Source: Oscillospiraceae bacterium
GTDB taxonomy: Bacteria; Bacillota; Clostridia; Oscillospirales; Ruminococcaceae
Direction: 5' to 3'
Assembly (NCBI GenBank): GCA_900752625.1
Contig: CAADWC010000194.1
Coordinates: forward strand, 1 to 7,488
Length of the DNA stretch: 7,488 nucleotides
Position numbers and translations under genes: made by a program. The number at the start of each line of letters is the position of its first letter. Position 1 is the stretch's first letter. The notes beneath the pieces were generated by a model. The model was given only the letters and a program-made list of their open reading frames with translations. It searched no databases and had not been told where the DNA came from. Positions 4,520 through 7,488 of this stretch are shown in pieces.

Positions 4520-7488
4520 TCACACAAGTTCAATCTCTACTCCTTCATTTAACCTGAACGAATAAATATAGCAGGCTTTGACCGGCATATCCAGAAGCAG
4601 ATCCAGAGCCGCCTTATATAGTTCAAGCTGGGTACGGTAGCCGTAAAGTTCTGAAATGTCCCTGAAGTTATCTGTCTTGTAATCAACAAGAACATAGCCG
4701 TCGTCTTCCTTGAAAATACAGTCTGCAACTCCCTGAAGCATTGTTCCTGCCGAAACATATTTTTCATACTTTTCATTCAGCTTGAGATCGGAAAAGCTGA
4801 CAAGAAACCGCTTTTCTCGTATGAGCTCGCTGCTCCTGCTTATACGTTTATAAAAGCTGCCGCCGAAAAAACGCTTTACAGCTTCAATATAAACGCCGCC
4901 GGCCTCTTTCTGAGTGAAATACCCTTCTTTTACAAGTCTGGAAAGCTCTCCGTCGGCGTCCTCGGAAGCATTTTTATAATCTGCAAGCTCCATAAACAAG
5001 TGAGTGAAGGTACCCTTCTGTGCAGAGCTCAGCTTTCCTATCTCATCAGACAATCTTGGAAGCTGGGGATAGAATTCCGGATTCTTTTCACCGTATTCAC
5101 GTTCCTTTTCTTCACGCACTATCTCGGTGACTGTAAGCTTGGACGGCGTATCTGAACTGCCGGACAAATATCTGAACTTGTATCTGCCGCACAATTTTGC
5201 CACCAGTTCTTCGTCGGACCGAGGACTTTTAAACTCACAGTCTGAAATTTCGCCTGCATCGGAACATTCAACCGTAACAAAGTTTATGACCGCCTGTGTT
5301 TCAAGCTTCGGCAGCTCGGCGCTGACCTCCATTTTTTCAAGAAATTCTTCGTTTCCGGGACAGCAAAGCAGCACTGCACACAGCCATTCTAGATAAGAAC
5401 CGCATTGTCTCACAATCCTGCTGCTTATGCCGCCTGTACGCGATATTTCCTCTGCAATATTATTCACCAGCCGTTTTGTATCGTAGCGTCCGTTTTTGCT
5501 TTCCCTTATCATTATAGGTATAAAAAGCTTTTCTTTAGCCCTTGTTAAAGCAACGTACAGCAGGCGTATCTCCTCGCTCAGCGTCTTGTTCCTGCCTATA
5601 ACGCTTAACGCCTTATGGCTTATGGTCTCGGTCTGAGTCAGGTTCTTATGATTTAAAATAGTAAATCCTGCTCCAAGCTGTTCGTCAAGAAGCATTTTCT
5701 GATTTATATCCGAAAGATTGAATGCCTTATCTATGCCGCAAAGAAAAACAAAAGGATACTCCAGCCCCTTGGATTTATGTATGGTTTTTACATAAACGCT
5801 GTCCTCGCCTTCGGTAACGGTCACAGCCTGACGAAAATCCTTACCGCTTTCGTATACCGAATCAAGATATCTTATAAATCCGGTAACCCCGCCTTCGCCG
5901 CTGTTCTCGTAAGAAGCTGCATATTCAAGCAAAAGTCTCAGATTCGCCCGTTTCTGTTTGCTGTTTTCATAAGCGGATGCGACGGCAAAAAATCCGGTTT
6001 CATCGTAAATTTTTCTTATCAGCCGAGAAAGAGACATACCTGCGGCGTAGAATCTGAGCCTTTTTATCAGTTTCAGAGCGGAACGGCACTTTTTTTCGAT
6101 AACCGAATCATCAATGACAATCTTCTCCGATTCCCTCTCGTGACTGCTTTCTTCTTTTCCTACAGCATTGATTATCTGATAAATATGCTTTGTATAACCT
6201 TTTCCGGTACTGCATAAACGTCTTAACACCGCAGTTTCATCAGCGGTAAAGCTTAAAACAGGAGACATCATTACCGAAGCCATCGCCATATCCTGCATAG
6301 GATTGTCAATAACTCTCAGAAGATTGACCATAACTGCGATCTCCCTGGCTCTCAGGTAACCGCTGGTCTCTTCGCTGTAGGCTTTCAGTCCCACGGCTTC
6401 AAGAGCCGCGGAAAGCTTTGACGTAGCCGATTTAGACCTGGAAAGCACGCAGAAATCCGACGGACGGCAGCGGCGTTTTTCATCTCCGCTGTAAACAGGA
6501 CAGCCCTCATCGATAAGCTGACGGATACGTTTGGCGATTATATAGTTCTCTTCGGTAAAAAGAACGTATTCATCTTCGTCCGAATCAGCTGTTTCGGCTT
6601 TATCTGCGGGAAGCTCAGCCAGAATAATCTCGGTATCATGATCTTCTCCGCCGTAAGCTGCACCCAGCTGAAGCCTTTCATCATCGCTGTAAACAAGCTC
6701 GCCCACCTCTTCGCTCATAAGGCTTTCAAATACCAGATTTACAAAATCTATAATATTCTTTCGCGAGCGGAAATTTCTTTTCAGAGATACGGATTTTAGA
6801 ATATCACCGTTTTCCGGCGCCGCCGCTTTTTCTCTGGCATTTATAAAAAGCTGAGGATTTGACTGTCTGAAACGGTATATCGACTGTTTTACATCACCAA
6901 CCACAAATACGTTCTTTCCCAGTACCGATAAATCTTCGGTATCCGACAAAGCCTTGAAGATCAGTTCCTGAAGATTATTAACATCCTGAAACTCGTCAAT
7001 AAGTATTACCTGATAATCACGGTTACTTACTATTTCCTCTGCAAGCTCGGTTCGAACAGTTTTTCCGTCCTCACGTCTTACAAGCAGATTTATGGCCATT
7101 CTTTCAACGTCGGAAAACTCCAAAGAATTTCTGCTAACCTTCTCGCTCCAGGAAATTTCCTCGGCATTTTTGCATAAGCCGCAAAGAGACATAAAGATCC
7201 TCTTTGCAATAAGCAGATCATCTCTGATATGAAGTCCGATTCTGCGGCAGGATGCTCTTATCTTCTTTACGCAGTCCTTGCAGCTTTCCCTCAGCTTTTT
7301 GATCTGCTCTGCGCCGGCGGTTCTGTCCTCCAGCTGAGCCGGAGGAATATCGCCCTTTGGAAAACTTACGGTGAGCCTTTTCCACGCCGCATTTTCGGCA
7401 AATCCGTAAATTTCCTCCCATGAGCCGTTATCCAGTGTTTCCAGAAACTCTCTCAAAAGCTCCCCGTCCGAATCAAGCGCATCCCCCG
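4520..7488 (-). CDS. addA: ATP-dependent helicase/nuclease subunit A, AddA (5' end outside window)
   Basis: AddA partners with AddB in the cytoplasm to unwind and resect double-strand breaks for RecA loading, the Firmicutes counterpart of RecBCD. The 988 residues visible hold the UvrD/RecB-type superfamily 1 motifs in order: Walker B ILIDEFQDVN (about 6975-7006), GDVKQSIYRFR (6866-6898), LKRNFRS (about 6764-6784), TIHKSKGLEYP (about 5750-5789) and LLYVALTRAKEKL (about 5527-5566). A C-terminal PDDEXK nuclease domain follows, with GTFTHLFME (His codon 5000-5002), LQGVAD (Asp codon 4721-4723) and VDYKTD (about 4670-4687). All the expected nuclease residues are present, so it should be active. 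The frame stays open to base 7488. The candidate start at 7456 is a TTG inside the gene, reading as Leu after GDALDSDGEL, so it is not the real start. Family members are usually about 1150-1250 residues, so roughly 200 N-terminal residues including Walker A are missing. addB is expected upstream but is not seen. Confidence 0.96.
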   Translation of the reverse strand, partial: GDALDSDGELLREFLETLDNGSWEEIYGFAENAAWKRLTVSFPKGDIPPAQLEDRTAGAEQIKKLRESCKDCVKKIRASCRRIGLHIRDDLLIAKRIFMSLCGLCKNAEEISWSEKVSRNSLEFSDVERMAINLLVRREDGKTVRTELAEEIVSNRDYQVILIDEFQDVNNLQELIFKALSDTEDLSVLGKNVFVVGDVKQSIYRFRQSNPQLFINAREKAAAPENGDILKSVSLKRNFRSRKNIIDFVNLVFESLMSEEVGELVYSDDERLQLGAAYGGEDHDTEIILAELPADKAETADSDEDEYVLFTEENYIIAKRIRQLIDEGCPVYSGDEKRRCRPSDFCVLSRSKSATSKLSAALEAVGLKAYSEETSGYLRAREIAVMVNLLRVIDNPMQDMAMASVMMSPVLSFTADETAVLRRLCSTGKGYTKHIYQIINAVGKEESSHERESEKIVIDDSVIEKKCRSALKLIKRLRFYAAGMSLSRLIRKIYDETGFFAVASAYENSKQKRANLRLLLEYAASYENSGEGGVTGFIRYLDSVYESGKDFRQAVTVTEGEDSVYVKTIHKSKGLEYPFVFLCGIDKAFNLSDINQKMLLDEQLGAGFTILNHKNLTQTETISHKALSVIGRNKTLSEEIRLLYVALTRAKEKLFIPIMIRESKNGRYDTKRLVNNIAEEISRTGGISSRIVRQCGSYLEWLCAVLLCCPGNEEFLEKMEVSAELPKLETQAVINFVTVECSDAGEISDCEFKSPRSDEELVAKLCGRYKFRYLSGSSDTPSKLTVTEIVREEKEREYGEKNPEFYPQLPRLSDEIGKLSSAQKGTFTHLFMELADYKNASEDADGELSRLVKEGYFTQKEAGGVYIEAVKRFFGGSFYKRISRSSELIREKRFLVSFSDLKLNEKYEKYVSAGTMLQGVADCIFKEDDGYVLVDYKTDNFRDISELYGYRTQLELYKAALDLLLDMPVKACYIYSFRLNEGVEIELV

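Noticed and set aside
5127..6217. Plus-strand ORFs of 89 and 146 codons inside addA
   Set aside because: They are antisense to conserved helicase/nuclease sequence and have no recognisable domain.
7454..7456. Apparent start of addA at 7456
   Set aside because: The codon is TTG and the frame is open upstream to the window edge; Walker A is missing, so the gene begins outside the window.

Overview
The window reads as chromosomal DNA of a low-to-moderate GC Gram-positive anaerobe, most likely a Clostridia member of the Oscillospiraceae/Ruminococcus type. This is an inference from four things: an AddA-type (not RecB-type) recombination nuclease, a short P-type signal peptidase, a giant Gram-positive-style surface adhesin, and strong AGGAGG-like ribosome binding sites. 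All supported genes lie on the minus strand, so transcription runs from high to low coordinates. I saw no rRNA, tRNA, CRISPR array or transposase.

Layout in transcription order. (1) 7488-4520: the C-terminal 988 residues of AddA, the helicase-nuclease subunit of the AddAB double-strand-break repair enzyme. Its N-terminus and Walker A motif lie outside the window. (2) 4519-4295: an AT-rich intergenic region with a near-perfect sigma-A promoter (TTGACT, 17 bp, TATAAT, extended TGn). (3) 4294-4049: a small 81-residue coiled-coil protein of unknown function. (4) 4056-3484: type I signal peptidase LepB, whose start overlaps the stop of the small gene by 8 nt. (5) 3447-1: a very large secreted surface protein, 1149 codons without a stop, with a signal peptide, a fibrinogen/collagen-adhesin-like N-terminal domain and six consecutive Ig-like modules. 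It runs off the window before any cell-wall sorting signal appears. No ORF call starting and stopping inside the window would show it, because its stop lies outside.

Genes 3-5 appear to form one operon expressed from the single strong promoter: 8-nt overlap, then a 36-nt gap, with no terminator between them. The likely logic is a surface-display cassette in which a signal peptidase (and perhaps the coiled-coil protein) is co-expressed with the large adhesin it helps export. The adhesin modules share a conserved Lys / Trp / Asp / Asn pattern that looks like the triad of self-forming intramolecular isopeptide bonds.

The first 39 bases of the window are much more GC-rich (about 77%) than the rest of the adhesin gene. 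They may be the edge of a dispersed repeat or an assembly boundary, so the true C-terminus of the adhesin is uncertain.
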